13,063 nt of DNA from Latescibacteria bacterium UBA6620 (GCA_002433075.1 DJHM01000032.1:19955-33017), one strand, 5' to 3'; shown: positions 1-7,751, numbered from the stretch's first letter. Numbers and translations are program-made. Notes: a model not told the origin generated them from the sequence alone.

Positions 1-36
1 ATCGTCCCCTTCTCTTTTCCAGGTCCCGGCCACGAC

Positions 37-807
37 TCAGGCAGTGGGTACCTCCACGGTGATCCTGACCGTCCCGAGCGCTTTCAGGAAGTGGAACGTC
101 ACTTCACGGCGGGTGGTCTTCAGGGCCCCCTCGCCTACATCCCCACTCGATAATTCCTGCAGCCTTTGACTCATCCACTCCACGTCTTTCTCGAGGCCGG
201 GCATCGCATTCGTCACGAAGGCGTGCGCAGCCGCGGAATTCCGAACGAGATCCTCCTCCCCCACCTCCAACACCTTGACCATCAGCATCGCTCGTTCGAG
301 ATCTCGCGGGTCGCCCCAGAATTCGGCCACCAACTGACCTTCTGCCGCAACGCCCATCCGACGATCGGTTCCGTCCAGCGGGTCCAACCGCTCGATCGCA
401 AGAGGCACGGGCATTCCCGACACCATCGAGTCGATCGACCGGCCGATGGTCGGCCCGGTGTTGCCTGAAGGGCCCACCGTTGTCGTGGTTCCACGGGGTA
501 CGCTTCTGCGACGACTGAGGTCCTGCTCGAACCGAGCCCGCACATCGGCGACGGTGCCCACGTAATCGCCGTGGACCCATCCCTCGACTCCGTCTTCCAG
601 ACGGAGTCGCACCCATTTCTCCTGGCGCGCCAGAACCGTCAGCTCCAACCCGCGTTCCAGACGACGAATCACCTTGTCGCGGGTCGAGGGACCGGATCGC
701 ATATTGAGCACCCCGGGCGTCACATACACGACCTCGCTCGAAAACCATCCGACATCGCAGGCTCCCATCAGCCCCGCAAGAAGGACGATCCAGATCGATC
801 TCTGCAC
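37..807 (-). CDS. SH3b-domain lipoprotein, function unknown
   Basis: This encodes a 256-residue exported protein. The N-terminus is a lipoprotein signal: a basic start, a hydrophobic stretch, and a lipobox LMGAC with the lipidated cysteine at residue 17, so the protein is probably membrane-anchored. Residues about 26-84 form a bacterial SH3 domain, seen in the motif LNMRSGPST, the WVRLRL strand and the closing GWVHGDYVG. Such domains usually bind peptidoglycan or peptides. Residues 85-256 match no family I recognise; they include a Thr/Gly-rich linker near 105-125 and a charged, probably helical region. The start is GTG at 807, chosen because a GGGGAG motif (812-817) lies just upstream and the signal peptide begins there. 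The gene is divergent from the kinase at 932, with a 124-base gap. The fold call is firm; the role is not known. Confidence 0.85.
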   Translation of the reverse strand: MQRSIWIVLLAGLMGACDVGWFSSEVVYVTPGVLNMRSGPSTRDKVIRRLERGLELTVLARQEKWVRLRLEDGVEGWVHGDYVGTVADVRARFEQDLSRRRSVPRGTTTTVGPSGNTGPTIGRSIDSMVSGMPVPLAIERLDPLDGTDRRMGVAAEGQLVAEFWGDPRDLERAMLMVKVLEVGEEDLVRNSAAAHAFVTNAMPGLEKDVEWMSQRLQELSSGDVGEGALKTTRREVTFHFLKALGTVRITVEVPTA

Positions 808-863
808 ACCATCTCCCCATCTTGAAATCTCACCAACCGAGCAGCGAAGGTAACCGTGTGGCG

Positions 864-894
864 TTGACGAGGCAACCCGTCTTCACGTTAGAGT
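864..894 (+). promoter_or_regulatory. possible promoter for the kinase gene
   Basis: In the 124-base gap between the divergent lipoprotein and kinase genes, TTGACG (864-869) is a good -35-like hexamer. The best partner is TAGAGT (889-894), four of six bases matching TATAAT, but the spacer of 19 bases is long. This is a weak prediction from sequence alone. No clear Shine-Dalgarno motif precedes the ATG at 932. Confidence 0.25.
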
Positions 895-931
895 GTGGAC
901 ATTTTAGTCCCAGCGAGCAACTTCTACCCCT

Positions 932-2083
932 ATGAAAAACCGCCCCCACGACAGACGTGCGCCCAATGGGCGTCGATTCGGCTCTCTGTTCAATCTTCTC
1001 CCGAGCGGGGCAGCCTACCACAGAATGGTCTACGATGACGAGGGTGCTCCTGCCGACTACATCTTCCTCGAAATCAACGACGCTTTCGAACAGTCGACGG
1101 GTCTCGAGCGGAAAGCCTTGATCGGCCGTAGCGTCTCCGAAGCCCTACCCGGCATCCTCGACGACCCATTCGACTGGATCGGAACTTATGGCAAAGTCGC
1201 CCTGGGCGATGGGGCCATCTCATCCGACCAATACGCCGAACCCCTGCAACGATGGTTTGCAGTCACTACCTATTCCCCCGAGCCGGACCACTTCGCCACG
1301 GTGTTTCGAGACATCACAGACCAGCGGTCGACCATCGAAGAACTGAGGGGAAAGGAGGACCAGCTTCAACAGCAGAACCGGAAGCAGGCTGCCATCCTTC
1401 GCATCAGCCAGGTCGTCCAGGAGATGACGCAACCCGACGACCTGGAATCTGTCCTGTGTGTCTGCCTGGAACAATTGCGTTGCATCGGGATCCCGGCGGG
1501 CACGATGGCCATCAACCTTGTAATCGACGCGGAAGCCCTGCAGGTCGAGACATACCGTGTGGACTCGAACGGGTTGCTGTCTCCCCCACACCGCAGGCGG
1601 GCCCGCCTGCTGACGGAGGCCTGGGCGACCCGTGAGCCCATCATTACGAATCAGATCAAGGAGTGGGAGCGTAAGATCTTCCTCGAAAAGTTCGACGGGT
1701 TACCGATCGTCAGCTACTACCACGTGCCCTTCAACCTCGGCGTCGTTTCCGTTCACAGCGTCGAAACCGACGTCTTCAATGAGGGCCAGCGCAGAGACTT
1801 GCAACAGGTCGCCGAACTCTTCTCGGTCGGTGTTGCCCGAATGACAGACCTCAGCGCGCTGTCTGAGTCCGAACGGGAATGGCGGCAACTCGTGGAGAAC
1901 GTACGAGATGTGATCGTCTCCGTCGATCTGAACGCCCGCATTCGGTACATCAATCACCCTGCGCCCGGGAAGACGATCGAACAGACCCTCGGCTCGGATC
2001 TCGTGGACCTCGTACACCCCCAGGATCGAAATCGAGCCACCAAGACTTTCGAGCACGTGATCGAAAGAAACGAGGATCGATAG
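932..2083 (+). CDS. kinase fragment 1: PAS-GAF-PAS sensory part
   Basis: This 383-residue piece holds the sensory half of the broken kinase. Residues about 15-135 are a PAS domain (NDAFEQSTGL, then FRDITDQR at its end), followed by a short coiled-coil linker (about 136-158, rich in E, Q and K). Residues about 165-310 look like a GAF domain, with EAWATREPIITN and a VSVHSVETDVFNEGQRRDLQQVAELFS-type closing helix. A second PAS domain starts near 318 (REWRQLVENVRDVIVSVD) and is cut by TAG at codon 384. Ligands cannot be read from the sequence; there is no clear heme or flavin motif. If translated alone it would be a sensor without a catalytic domain. Confidence 0.7.
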   Translation: MKNRPHDRRAPNGRRFGSLFNLLPSGAAYHRMVYDDEGAPADYIFLEINDAFEQSTGLERKALIGRSVSEALPGILDDPFDWIGTYGKVALGDGAISSDQYAEPLQRWFAVTTYSPEPDHFATVFRDITDQRSTIEELRGKEDQLQQQNRKQAAILRISQVVQEMTQPDDLESVLCVCLEQLRCIGIPAGTMAINLVIDAEALQVETYRVDSNGLLSPPHRRRARLLTEAWATREPIITNQIKEWERKIFLEKFDGLPIVSYYHVPFNLGVVSVHSVETDVFNEGQRRDLQQVAELFSVGVARMTDLSALSESEREWRQLVENVRDVIVSVDLNARIRYINHPAPGKTIEQTLGSDLVDLVHPQDRNRATKTFEHVIERNEDR

Positions 2084-2693
2084 ATCGAAGTCAGGGCCCT
2101 TATCGAGGACGGCACCTACGGTTGGCACATCGCCCGCATTTCTCCGATCGTAGAGGACGATGTGGTTGTAGGCGCCCACATTCTGTCCTACGATGTAACC
2201 GATCGCAAGAAAACGAAACAGGATCTGGTACGCATCGAGCGCTTACGCGCGCTCGAGGAGATGACGGCGGGTATTAACCACAATCTCAACAAAATCCTTA
2301 CGAGTATCCTCGGTCCCGCATCCCATCTTCTCCAGAGATTGGGCGACGAACAAGGGAGGGAGGACGCCGATCTGATTCACCAGTCCGCGAAAATTGCCCG
2401 GGATCTGATACAGCGTCTCGACAGGTCTATCAAAGGGAGCCAGGAGGAGAGGCAGCCGGTAGATGTTCATTGCATCATACACAAAGTATTGCAGGCATCC
2501 CGGCCCCGTTGGCATGACGAAGCAGAGCTTCGGGGCGTGACCATAGACCTCGTAACCCATCTGGAGAAGGTTCCGCTCGTTTCCGCGACCGAATCAGGAC
2601 TCCACGACATTCTGATGAATTTGATCTTCAATGCCGTCGATGCGTTGCCTGGGGACGGTAAGATCGAACTCACGACACGATCAGAACAGGACA
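2084..2693 (+). pseudogene. kinase fragment 2: end of PAS, HisKA and N-box
   Basis: This continues the frame of fragment 1 directly after the TAG. It finishes the PAS domain (DGTYGWHIARISPIVED, then SYDVTDRKK) and enters the dimerisation and phosphotransfer helix. The phospho-acceptor histidine is in GINHNLNKILTSIL, codon 2279-2281; the family usually has HDxNN or HNxNN here, so the Lys is unusual. The N-box of the ATP-binding domain follows (MNLIFNAVDALPGDGKIEL). The frame goes out of register around 2693-2702. The first in-frame methionine-type codon after the stop is GTG or ATG near 2162, without a Shine-Dalgarno motif, so independent translation is unlikely. Confidence 0.7.
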
Positions 2694-2697
2694 GTGT

Positions 2698-3477
2698 GTG
2701 TCATCGTGGCCGACACCGGGATCGGTATGGACGAAGAGACGCGTGTTCGAACCCTTCTTCACGACGAAAGTCGCCATCGGAACGGGTCTTGGCCTGTCGA
2801 CGGTCTACGGAACGATCGCCATCTGGGGGGCTCGAATCGACCTGGCAAGCGAACCCGGCCGCGGCACGACATTCACCTTGCAATTGCCTCTCTGGGAGGG
2901 ATCAACCAAGGTTTCCGGAAACCAGGAGGAATCGAAGGTCCTCGCTCGAAAGGCGCGGGTCCTCGTTGTCGACGACGAGGAAATCCTCCGAACGGTCCTG
3001 GAGACACTGCTTCGTGGTAATCACGATGTCTTAACGGTAAGGGACCGCAAGGCGGCACTAGACCACCAGAAAAAGAACAAAGTGGACGTGGCCCTGATCG
3101 ATCTCGGGATGCCAGGCCTGACAGGCGACATAATCGCCAGCCGGATGAAGGTGTTCGACCCCTCTATATCCACAATCTTGCTTACTGGCTGGTCCCTCTC
3201 CGAAAACGACGATCGACGACAGCCCTTCGATTTTCACCTCCAGAAACCCATCGCCCAGCCAGACGATTTGCTCGAGACGATCGGGAACGCGATCCGGCTT
3301 CGTCGCGCCGCTTCAAGTGCACGCGGAAGCTTGCCCCCCGACGACCCGCTTTGTAGATTTAGCACTTGCGTTTCAACCCCGATCCAAGGTGAGAGAATCG
3401 TTTGGAGACGTTTCAGTACAGTTATCAGAATGTCATTGACGGACAGGGAATCAGTATCGCCATTACGGGAATGTTGA
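2698..3477 (+). CDS. kinase fragment 3: HATPase C-terminus and receiver domain
   Basis: From about 2743 this frame carries the end of the ATP-binding domain: the F-box FEPFFTTK, the G2 box GTGLGLSTVYG and the closing strand SEPGRGTTFTLQLP. A linker leads into a receiver domain starting at RVLVVDDEE. Its acidic pair is present, the phospho-acceptor Asp is in ALIDLGMPG (codon 3100-3102), the switch Thr in ILLTGW and the conserved Lys in LQKP. The receiver ends near 3312. The remaining 50 or so residues are Arg/Ser-rich, unlike any domain, and run over the start of oadG, so they may be out-of-frame readthrough. The part before 2743 in this frame is not native. Confidence 0.7.
   Translation: MSSWPTPGSVWTKRRVFEPFFTTKVAIGTGLGLSTVYGTIAIWGARIDLASEPGRGTTFTLQLPLWEGSTKVSGNQEESKVLARKARVLVVDDEEILRTVLETLLRGNHDVLTVRDRKAALDHQKKNKVDVALIDLGMPGLTGDIIASRMKVFDPSISTILLTGWSLSENDDRRQPFDFHLQKPIAQPDDLLETIGNAIRLRRAASSARGSLPPDDPLCRFSTCVSTPIQGERIVWRRFSTVIRMSLTDRESVSPLREC
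3386..3395 (+). promoter_or_regulatory. ribosome binding site fixing the oadG TTG start
   Basis: AAGGTGAGAG lies six bases before TTG at 3402. It supports an unusual TTG start for the gamma subunit, which puts the hydrophobic segment about 20 residues from the N-terminus, as expected for OadG. Confidence 0.6.
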
Positions 3478-3677
3478 TTGTCTTTACGGCACTTGTTCTG
3501 ATCAGCTTGTTTATCACCGTTTTGCCACGTATCGTGTCCGCGCTGAACCGCCGTTACCCTCCTGTACCTGAACTGTCGTCGAGTACCCCGACCCTCTCAA
3601 CGGATCCGGCTGTGGTCGCCGCTATCGGCTTTGCGCTCCATCTCAGAGACCGGGGCGCTGGAGGACGGGGCTCGTGA
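3402..3677 (+). CDS. oadG: Na+-pumping decarboxylase gamma subunit (OadG family)
   Basis: This encodes a 91-residue small membrane subunit. One transmembrane helix is clear (about residues 18-41, ITGMLIVFTALVLISLFITV), followed by a Pro/Ser/Thr-rich linker and a C-terminal tail VVAAIGFALHL typical of OadG. In the known enzymes the gamma subunit bridges the alpha and beta subunits and helps assemble the complex, and its tail can bind zinc. It starts at TTG behind a good ribosome binding site. Its stop overlaps the beta-subunit GTG start by four bases (GTGA, 3674-3677), which implies translational coupling. The broken kinase frame overlaps its first 76 bases. The gamma-beta-alpha order differs from the oadGAB order of Klebsiella but is common elsewhere. 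Confidence 0.85.
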   Translation: METFQYSYQNVIDGQGISIAITGMLIVFTALVLISLFITVLPRIVSALNRRYPPVPELSSSTPTLSTDPAVVAAIGFALHLRDRGAGGRGS

Positions 3678-4801
3678 GCGTTCTCGACAGTTTTCTCGGT
3701 ACGACCGGCTTTGCCACGATGACCTCCGGCCATCTGATGATGATCGTCATCGGCATCATCTTCATTACCCTGGCCATCACGAAGGACTACGAGCCCCTGC
3801 TGCTGCTCCCCATCGGGTTTGGCATCATTGTGGGCAACATCCCTCACATTAAGAGTATGGCTCTCGGCGTTTACGACGCAGGCAGCGTACTCTACTACAT
3901 CTACTTCGGTGTCAGCCAGGGCATCTTTCCCCCATTGATATTTCTGGGAATCGGTGCGATGACCGATTTCTCGACGATGCTGTCCAATCCCAAACTGGTA
4001 CTCCTCGGCGCAGCCGCCCAGGTCGGAATCTTCCTGACGCTCATCGGTGCACTCTACATCGGATTTACACCGGAAGAGGCGGCTGCCGTCGCCATCATCG
4101 GCGGAGCCGACGGACCCACGGCGATCTTTCTTTCGGCCAAACTCGCGCCCCATCTGCTCGGCGCGATCGCGATCGCCGCGTATTCGTATATGGCGCTGGT
4201 TCCGGTCATCCAGCCTCCAGTGATGAAGCTCCTCACCACCCGCAAGGAGCGTCTCATCCGGATGAAGGAACCGAGAGAGATCAGCACACGAGAGCGGATC
4301 ATCTTTCCGATCGCGGCGTTCCTGATCGCCGCGCTGATCGCCCCGGGGTCGATCGCTTTGCTTGGAATGCTCTTCTTCGGGAACCTGATGAAGGAGAGTG
4401 GAGTCACCGATCGGCTTGCCGAGACCGCCCGCCACGCGATGGTCGACATCGTCACGATTCTTCTCGGCTTCAGTGTCGGTGCGAGCACGCAGGCGGACAC
4501 GTTCCTGACACCGCAATCCCTACTCATCTTCGGGCTCGGAGCGATCTCCTTCGCCGTCGCCACGGCCGGCGGCGTCCTGTTCGCGAAGACGATGAACCTG
4601 TTTCTCAAAGAGAAGATCAATCCTCTTGTCGGTGCTGCGGGAGTTTCCGCGGTTCCCGATTCCGCGCGCGTCGTGCAGATGGTCGGACAGGAGGAGGACC
4701 CACAGAACTACCTGCTTATGCACGCTATGGCGCCCAATGTCGCGGGCGTGATCGGGTCGGCCATCGGGGCCGGCATTCTCTGGTCGGTGCTCGTTAAGTA
4801 G
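3674..4801 (+). CDS. oadB: Na+-pumping decarboxylase beta subunit (OadB/GcdB family)
   Basis: This encodes a 375-residue integral membrane protein with many hydrophobic segments. It is the subunit that decarboxylates carboxybiotin and exports Na+. Hallmarks are intact: IGGADGPTAIF with the essential Asp at residue 146 (Asp203 in the Klebsiella enzyme) and NPLVGAAGVSAVP with Asn316 and Ser325, which match the Na+-site region of the family. It is shorter than the ~430-residue Klebsiella OadB and closer in length to the beta subunits of methylmalonyl-CoA and glutaconyl-CoA decarboxylases. Start is GTG overlapping the gamma stop. The alpha subunit follows after 22 bases. Family is certain; the substrate is set by the alpha subunit, not by this one. 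Confidence 0.93.
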   Translation: MSVLDSFLGTTGFATMTSGHLMMIVIGIIFITLAITKDYEPLLLLPIGFGIIVGNIPHIKSMALGVYDAGSVLYYIYFGVSQGIFPPLIFLGIGAMTDFSTMLSNPKLVLLGAAAQVGIFLTLIGALYIGFTPEEAAAVAIIGGADGPTAIFLSAKLAPHLLGAIAIAAYSYMALVPVIQPPVMKLLTTRKERLIRMKEPREISTRERIIFPIAAFLIAALIAPGSIALLGMLFFGNLMKESGVTDRLAETARHAMVDIVTILLGFSVGASTQADTFLTPQSLLIFGLGAISFAVATAGGVLFAKTMNLFLKEKINPLVGAAGVSAVPDSARVVQMVGQEEDPQNYLLMHAMAPNVAGVIGSAIGAGILWSVLVK

Positions 4802-4823
4802 CACCTCACTCCGAGAGCTCATC

Positions 4824-6614
4824 GTGAAAAAAGTCACCTTTATGTGTACCGCGTTCCGCGACGGCTTCCAGTCGGTGTACGGGGCGCGCGTGTTCACAGA
4901 CGACTTCCTCCCCGCCATCGAAGCTGCTCGCCACGCCGGTATCGATTACTTCGAAGCCGGGGGTGGGGCGCGATTCCAGTCGCTCTACTTCTATTGCAAC
5001 GAGGACGCGTTCGATATGATGGACGCCTTCCGCGAGAAGGCCGGGCCCGATGCCAACCTTCAGACCCTCGCGCGAGGCGTGAACGTGGTGGGTCTCGAAT
5101 CGCAATCGAGCGACATCGTTCGCCTTCATGCGCAGCTTTTCAAGAAACACGGCATCACGACGATTCGGAACTTCGACGCTCTCAACGATGTGAACAACCT
5201 CATCCACAGCGGTCGCTGCATCGTCGAAGCGGGACTCAAGCACCAGGTGTGTGTCACCCTGATGGAACTGCCGCCCGGCTGTGAGGGCGCTCACGACCCT
5301 GACTTTTACGAAAAGACGCTCCGCGACATCCTCGACGCAGGGATTCCCTACGACTCTGTCTGCTTCAAGGACGCCTCTGGCACGGCGGTTCCTTCCAAGG
5401 TTCACGAGACCATCAAACGAGCTCGCCAGATTCTCCCTGAAGGAACCTTCATCCACTTCCACACGCACGAAACCGCAGGGATCTCCGTACAAGCCAACCT
5501 CGCCGCATTGGATGCCGGAGCCGACGCCATCGACCTGTCTCTGGCGCCCTGTTCGGGGGGAACCTGCCAACCCGATGCCCTCGTGATGTGGCACGCCCTC
5601 AGGGGATCGGGCTACGATCTCGACATCGACATCGACAAAGTCCGCGACGCCGAGGAAGTCTTCAAAGAGTGCATGGAGGACTATTTCCTTCCACCGGAAG
5701 CCACCGCTGTTGAACCCCTCATTCCGTGGAGTCCGATGCCAGGTGGCGCGCTCACCGCGAACACCCAGATGCTCAGAGACAACGGGATAATGGATCGCTA
5801 CCCGGAAATGATCCGCTCGATGAGCGAAGTCGTCAGGAAGGGTGGCTTCGGGACCTCAGTGACGCCTGTTTCCCAGTTCTACTTTCAGCAGGCGTTCAAC
5901 AACGTAATGTTCGGCCCGTGGGAGCGGATCGCCGAACCCTACGGTCAGATGGTACTCGGCTACTTCGGGAAGACGCCCGTTCCACCCGATCCTGAAGTCG
6001 TGAAGATCGCATCCGAGCAGTTGGGACTCGAGCCGACCGACCAGCCTCCGCTAGAGAGAAACGACGCCGACCCCACCAAGGGCGTCGAAGCCGCGCGGAG
6101 CCAGCTGAAAGAAGCCGGCCTGGAAGAGACCGACGAGAATATCTTCATCGCGGCTGCCTGCAAGGAGAAAGGCATCGCGTTCCTTAAGGGTGAAGGCGAC
6201 GTCGGGGTACGTAAGGTGTCCAAGCGGGACGACCAGGTTGCGGTCCCCACGGAGGGTCCGGTCGCCTACAAGGTCACCGTCGCAGGACGGACGTTCGCGC
6301 TGACCGTCGATGGAGACGCGGTCACCGTCGACGGTCAGCGATACGACGTCGCCCTCGAAGCATCGGGAGCCGCGCCTGCCCAGGCGAGCGGTGGCGGCTC
6401 TGGGCAAGACGTACGTGCGGAAATGCCCGGCAGGGTCATCCGTCTCGTCGCCAGTACCGGGGCCGTTGTCAAAGAGGGCGATGCCTTGCTCATCCTCGAA
6501 GCGATGAAGATGGAGATGCAGATCACCTCTCCCTACGGTGGTACCGTGCAATCGATCCCGGTTGCTCAGGGCGATCAGGTAGCAGGGGGCGATGTCCTCG
6601 CCATCATCGGCTGA
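4824..6614 (+). CDS. oadA: biotin-dependent decarboxylase alpha subunit (OadA / pyruvate carboxylase subunit B type)
   Basis: This encodes a 596-residue cytoplasmic subunit that moves the carboxyl group from a 2-oxo acid, probably oxaloacetate, onto biotin. Residues about 1-290 form the HMG-CoA-lyase-like TIM barrel. Likely metal ligands are Asp13 (RDGFQS), Lys182 (CFKDASG) and His213/His215 (FHTHETAG). A conserved carboxylase domain spans about 290-460. A short Ala/Gly/Ser-rich linker near 515-530 leads to the biotinyl domain, with the biotinylated lysine at residue 562 (EAMKMEM). The start is GTG behind GAGAG (4813-4817). The active-site blocks differ from classic OadA: RDGFQS replaces RDAHQS and EAGGGARFQS replaces the usual WGGAT segment, so this belongs to a divergent branch and the exact substrate is less certain. 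The protein is complete and in frame. Confidence 0.88.
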   Translation: MKKVTFMCTAFRDGFQSVYGARVFTDDFLPAIEAARHAGIDYFEAGGGARFQSLYFYCNEDAFDMMDAFREKAGPDANLQTLARGVNVVGLESQSSDIVRLHAQLFKKHGITTIRNFDALNDVNNLIHSGRCIVEAGLKHQVCVTLMELPPGCEGAHDPDFYEKTLRDILDAGIPYDSVCFKDASGTAVPSKVHETIKRARQILPEGTFIHFHTHETAGISVQANLAALDAGADAIDLSLAPCSGGTCQPDALVMWHALRGSGYDLDIDIDKVRDAEEVFKECMEDYFLPPEATAVEPLIPWSPMPGGALTANTQMLRDNGIMDRYPEMIRSMSEVVRKGGFGTSVTPVSQFYFQQAFNNVMFGPWERIAEPYGQMVLGYFGKTPVPPDPEVVKIASEQLGLEPTDQPPLERNDADPTKGVEAARSQLKEAGLEETDENIFIAAACKEKGIAFLKGEGDVGVRKVSKRDDQVAVPTEGPVAYKVTVAGRTFALTVDGDAVTVDGQRYDVALEASGAAPAQASGGGSGQDVRAEMPGRVIRLVASTGAVVKEGDALLILEAMKMEMQITSPYGGTVQSIPVAQGDQVAGGDVLAIIG

Positions 6615-6711
6615 GGAGGGTAAGGTTCTTGGTCGCCCGTCTTTGATTGCATATCGCAACATTCCTCAGTAATTTCCCGGAGGGGGCAACACACTCAACC
6701 GGGATTGGCGC

Positions 6712-7743
6712 GTGTCACACGAACTCAGTCTCGCCTGTTATCGATACGCGATCGAACACAGGCTCCCTCACGCACGTTACGGCGATCTCGAGATCCTTCT
6801 GGACCGTCTGGATCTCCGATCAGATGCACCTCCGGCTCCGAGCTATCCACCAAGGTTCGATTTTCCCTACCGACCACCGAACCTCGTCGAAGACGATGAA
6901 GACGTGGTCGCCATCATTCGCGAGGCCCTGACAGGCTGGGGATATCCAGAGTCCGCGATCCGAACCTACTCCAATGGCGAGCAACTCCAGTCGGACCTGG
7001 CGACGCATCCGATCAGCATCGCCGTCGTCGACATCAAGCTGTCAGACGGCGAGGGCCTTCTGGCCAGTCGTTACATATCCGGAATTGAAGTGCTGACTGC
7101 CATCAAAGCCGTGTCGCCAGGTTCCCGTGTCATCCTGGCTTCCGGATTCGGCACCGCAGGAATGGTCAACGAGGCCATTCTCGAAAGGGGCGCGTCTTAT
7201 TACATCTCTAAACCGTTCAAGGCCTCCGAGCTCCTGACAGTCATCCAGGGGTGCATCGACCTCCTCCTCGGCGACGATATCACTCGCTCCGTCAGAGAAT
7301 CTGGGCACCATTCGGGAACGGGTGAATCGGTCCTGATTGCCGACGACGACCCCACGCTCGCAGAGACACTGTCCCACGCGCTCGCGGGGCTTGGATACAA
7401 AACCCGAGCGGCAACCAACGGACTCGCAGCTCTCGATCTCCTCACCAGGGATTCATTCGACACCGTGATCTTGGACCTTAGAATGCCTGGGCTCGGCGGG
7501 CTGGACCTGCTCGCTCGTATCGGAAACGTTCGAACCCCGCCCATCCCGTTCGTCCTGACTGCCGTAGGAGACGAGGCGCTCGCTGCCGAGGCTACCCGGG
7601 CGGGGACCCGCGATTTTTCACTAAACCTGCCGATCTTTCGGTCATCCATCTCGCTCTGGAGTATGCGTTCGCCGACCACTGAGGGCCCAAACGTCACTAA
7701 ATGCCCTGAAATGCGACCCTTTTGCCTTTGTCGTAAGGGATAG
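6712..7743 (+). CDS. tandem-receiver response regulator, C-terminus frameshifted
   Basis: This has two CheY-like receiver domains and no output domain. Receiver 1 (about residues 56-185) has Asp61/Asp62, phospho-acceptor Asp107 (VVDIKL), Ser144 and Lys167 (ISKPF). It carries about ten extra residues after Asp107, and its first strand is replaced by Pro-rich sequence. Receiver 2 (about 205-300) has Asp211-213, Asp255 (ILDLRMPG) and Thr283. At T5 (7614-7618) the frame is lost: one more T would give DFFTKPADLSVIHLALEY, with the missing conserved Lys, and a TGA at 7680-7682. As written, the last 40 or so residues are not native. The GTG start at 6712 has no near Shine-Dalgarno; it is the only start codon after the upstream stop (6670-6672) that keeps the whole N-terminal region. 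It lies 97 bases after oadA. Confidence 0.75.
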   Translation: MSHELSLACYRYAIEHRLPHARYGDLEILLDRLDLRSDAPPAPSYPPRFDFPYRPPNLVEDDEDVVAIIREALTGWGYPESAIRTYSNGEQLQSDLATHPISIAVVDIKLSDGEGLLASRYISGIEVLTAIKAVSPGSRVILASGFGTAGMVNEAILERGASYYISKPFKASELLTVIQGCIDLLLGDDITRSVRESGHHSGTGESVLIADDDPTLAETLSHALAGLGYKTRAATNGLAALDLLTRDSFDTVILDLRMPGLGGLDLLARIGNVRTPPIPFVLTAVGDEALAAEATRAGTRDFSLNLPIFRSSISLWSMRSPTTEGPNVTKCPEMRPFCLCRKG

Positions 7744-7751
7744 GCTGTAAT
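7722..7751 (+). promoter_or_regulatory. candidate promoter of the receiver-AraC gene
   Basis: TTGCCT (7722-7727, four of six matches to the -35 consensus) is followed after 18 bases by TGTAAT (7746-7751, five of six matches to TATAAT). Transcription would start near 7758, about 35 bases before the ATG. Two copies of TCGTAA (7731-7736 and 7753-7758) lie 22 bases apart on the same face of the helix and could be regulator contacts. Confidence 0.4.

Larger units (their letters stand above)
932..3477 (+). pseudogene. hybrid sensor histidine kinase (PAS-GAF-PAS-HisKA-HATPase-receiver), interrupted
   Basis: Read across its breaks, this is one gene of roughly 810-850 codons for a cytoplasmic hybrid histidine kinase with no membrane segments. 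Three lesions split it. TAG at 2081-2083 lies in frame inside the second PAS domain, and the same frame continues with PAS sequence right after it. At about 2693-2702 the reading moves from frame 2 to frame 3 in a TG repeat, just before the ATP-binding motif DTGIGM. At about 2740-2743 it moves from frame 3 to frame 1 at CGCG, just before FEPFFTTK. Each shift is repaired by adding back one dinucleotide (TG, then CG). The open frame finally ends at 3477, 76 bases inside oadG, so the native stop may have been earlier. Decay and sequence error are both possible; as written no full kinase can be made. Confidence 0.85.

Noticed and set aside
3554..4516. A 320-codon open frame on the minus strand opposite oadB
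   Set aside because: It is antisense to a clear membrane protein, is very rich in Asp, Arg, Glu and Gln, and has no domain or ribosome binding site. It is a by-product of GC-rich coding sequence.
4806..5594. A 262-codon open frame on the minus strand opposite oadA
   Set aside because: It is the mirror of a strongly conserved carboxyltransferase domain and has no features of its own.
6611..6672. Inverted repeat CTGAGGA/TCCTCAG after oadA as a terminator
   Set aside because: The loop is 45 bases and only TAATTT follows, so it is not a credible intrinsic terminator.
7682..7707. AGGGC/GCCCT hairpin after the tandem-receiver gene
   Set aside because: Five base pairs with a 16-base loop and no T-run; too weak.
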